Positions 13,003-13,427 of a stretch of DNA of 13,427 nucleotides are shown piece by piece. Position 1 is the stretch's first letter. Each line of letters opens with the position of its first letter. Where the stretch lies: positions 1-13,427 of the forward strand of contig JANNHY010000053.1 in assembly GCA_031404635.1 (NCBI GenBank), written 5' to 3'. Both the position numbers and the translations under genes were made by a program. The notes below the pieces were generated by a model, which had not been told where the DNA came from, did not search any database, and saw only the letters and a program-made list of their open reading frames with translations. The stretch comes from JAENVT01 sp031404635. Lineage in GTDB: Bacteria; Actinomycetota; Acidimicrobiia; Acidimicrobiales; Ilumatobacteraceae.

Positions 13003-13427
13003 ACGCCCGCATCGCAACTGCCACCCGCCTCGGCTTCATCGAACACGCCCGCCGGCCGTTCCTGGTTGTGCTACTCGTGGCGGTGCCGTTCCTGTTCATC
13101 ACCCGGGCCATCGCCGCCACGCAGGCGTTGCCACGCCGCATCGGGTTACCCGGTGGCGGCGAGGTTGACACCACGATGCGAGATGTTCACGGCGCGATGA
13201 TGGCTGCGATCACTGTCGCCTTTCTCGCCGGCCTCTGCGGCGCGTTCATCGTCCGATCGGCCCGCCAAGCGGACCGCCGACTGGTCGCCGCAGGTTTCCG
13301 ACCGATCGAAGCAGTCGTGCCCCGCCTCGCCGTCCTCGGTGCAGCCACGGTGGTCGTGCTCGCCACTTCGCTGACGGTGACAGCGCTCAGCTTCTCACCT
13401 CGTTCTTGGCCGGTATTCGCCACGGGC
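12999..13427 (+). CDS. ABC transporter permease subunit 2, N-terminal part (cut by window edge)
   Basis: TTG at 12999-13001 overlaps the previous stop (TTGA). From it 143 codons stay open to the window end. The product has the same amphipathic lead (ARIATATRLGFIEHARRP), a first helix FLVVLLVAVPFLFI, a polar loop with GLPGGGEVDTTMRD, and further helices (MMAAITVAFLAGLCGAFIV and beyond). It is the partner of permease 1. The start is inferred from coupling; a ribosome site would lie inside the preceding gene and none is strong. The remainder lies outside the window. Confidence 0.82.
   Translation, partial: MNARIATATRLGFIEHARRPFLVVLLVAVPFLFITRAIAATQALPRRIGLPGGGEVDTTMRDVHGAMMAAITVAFLAGLCGAFIVRSARQADRRLVAAGFRPIEAVVPRLAVLGAATVVVLATSLTVTALSFSPRSWPVFATG

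Noticed and set aside
1..13427. tRNA, rRNA, CRISPR array, insertion sequence with terminal repeats, or replication origin
   Set aside because: None was seen on reading either strand; no repeated spacer pattern, transposase motif or cloverleaf was found, though short elements could be missed by eye.

Overview
The window is high-GC DNA with many GTG/TTG starts, dense same-strand operons with 1-4 nt stop/start overlaps, and gene families common in Actinomycetota (actinobacterial-type CcdA/TlpA, BlaI/M56, DUF1269, DUF305, a CrgA-like small membrane protein). The style fits an actinobacterium, perhaps of the Acidimicrobiia. That placement is inferred from family resemblance only, because no marker gene is present. 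The content is accessory: envelope redox, metal-handling and transport genes mixed with several broken genes, as in a resistance or stress island that has been rearranged.

Layout. 1-107 (-): 5' end of a Phd/YefM-type antitoxin running off the left edge. 335-559 (+): C-terminal remnant resembling a diacylglyceryl transferase (Lgt) homologue. 531-958: little intact, with one Cys-containing relic frame. 959-2671 (+): complete SulP anion transporter with STAS domain. 2672-3026: no convincing gene. 3027-7189 (-): a long leftward cluster, in transcription order blaI-type repressor, M56 metalloprotease, TlpA-like thioredoxin, Lgt-like membrane protein with three clustered cysteines, CcdA, then a CrgA-like small membrane protein (frameshifted), a rhodanese half-gene and a SHOCT remnant (frameshifted). 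7308-7916 (+): divergent DUF305 Met/His-rich lipoprotein. 7864-9236 (-): a P-type ATPase reduced to its two ends, translationally coupled to an EamA-type transporter. 9237-9870: relic frames. 9871-10428 (-): DUF1269 protein. 10656-13427 (+): operon of a 67-residue His/Cys-rich peptide, a DUF2892 membrane protein, a small Met/His-rich membrane protein, an ABC ATPase and two ABC permeases, the last cut by the window edge.

How it may work together. BlaI/M56 pairs are repressor/protease sensors. The sequence CTACA(N)TGTCGTAG-type dyad occurs in the blaI-DUF305 intergenic region and again in front of the CrgA-like gene, so both promoters are predicted BlaI targets. The controlled genes make a membrane electron shuttle (CcdA to TlpA), an Lgt-family relative and a Met/His-rich lipoprotein. 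This suggests an envelope thiol or copper stress response. The right-hand operon looks like a second metal-linked module, with a peptide, small Cys/His/Met membrane proteins and an ABC exporter. The metal assignment is inference. Two neighbouring genes share the same one-base frameshift context, and several other genes are fused or truncated, so decay (or homopolymer sequence error) must be considered.
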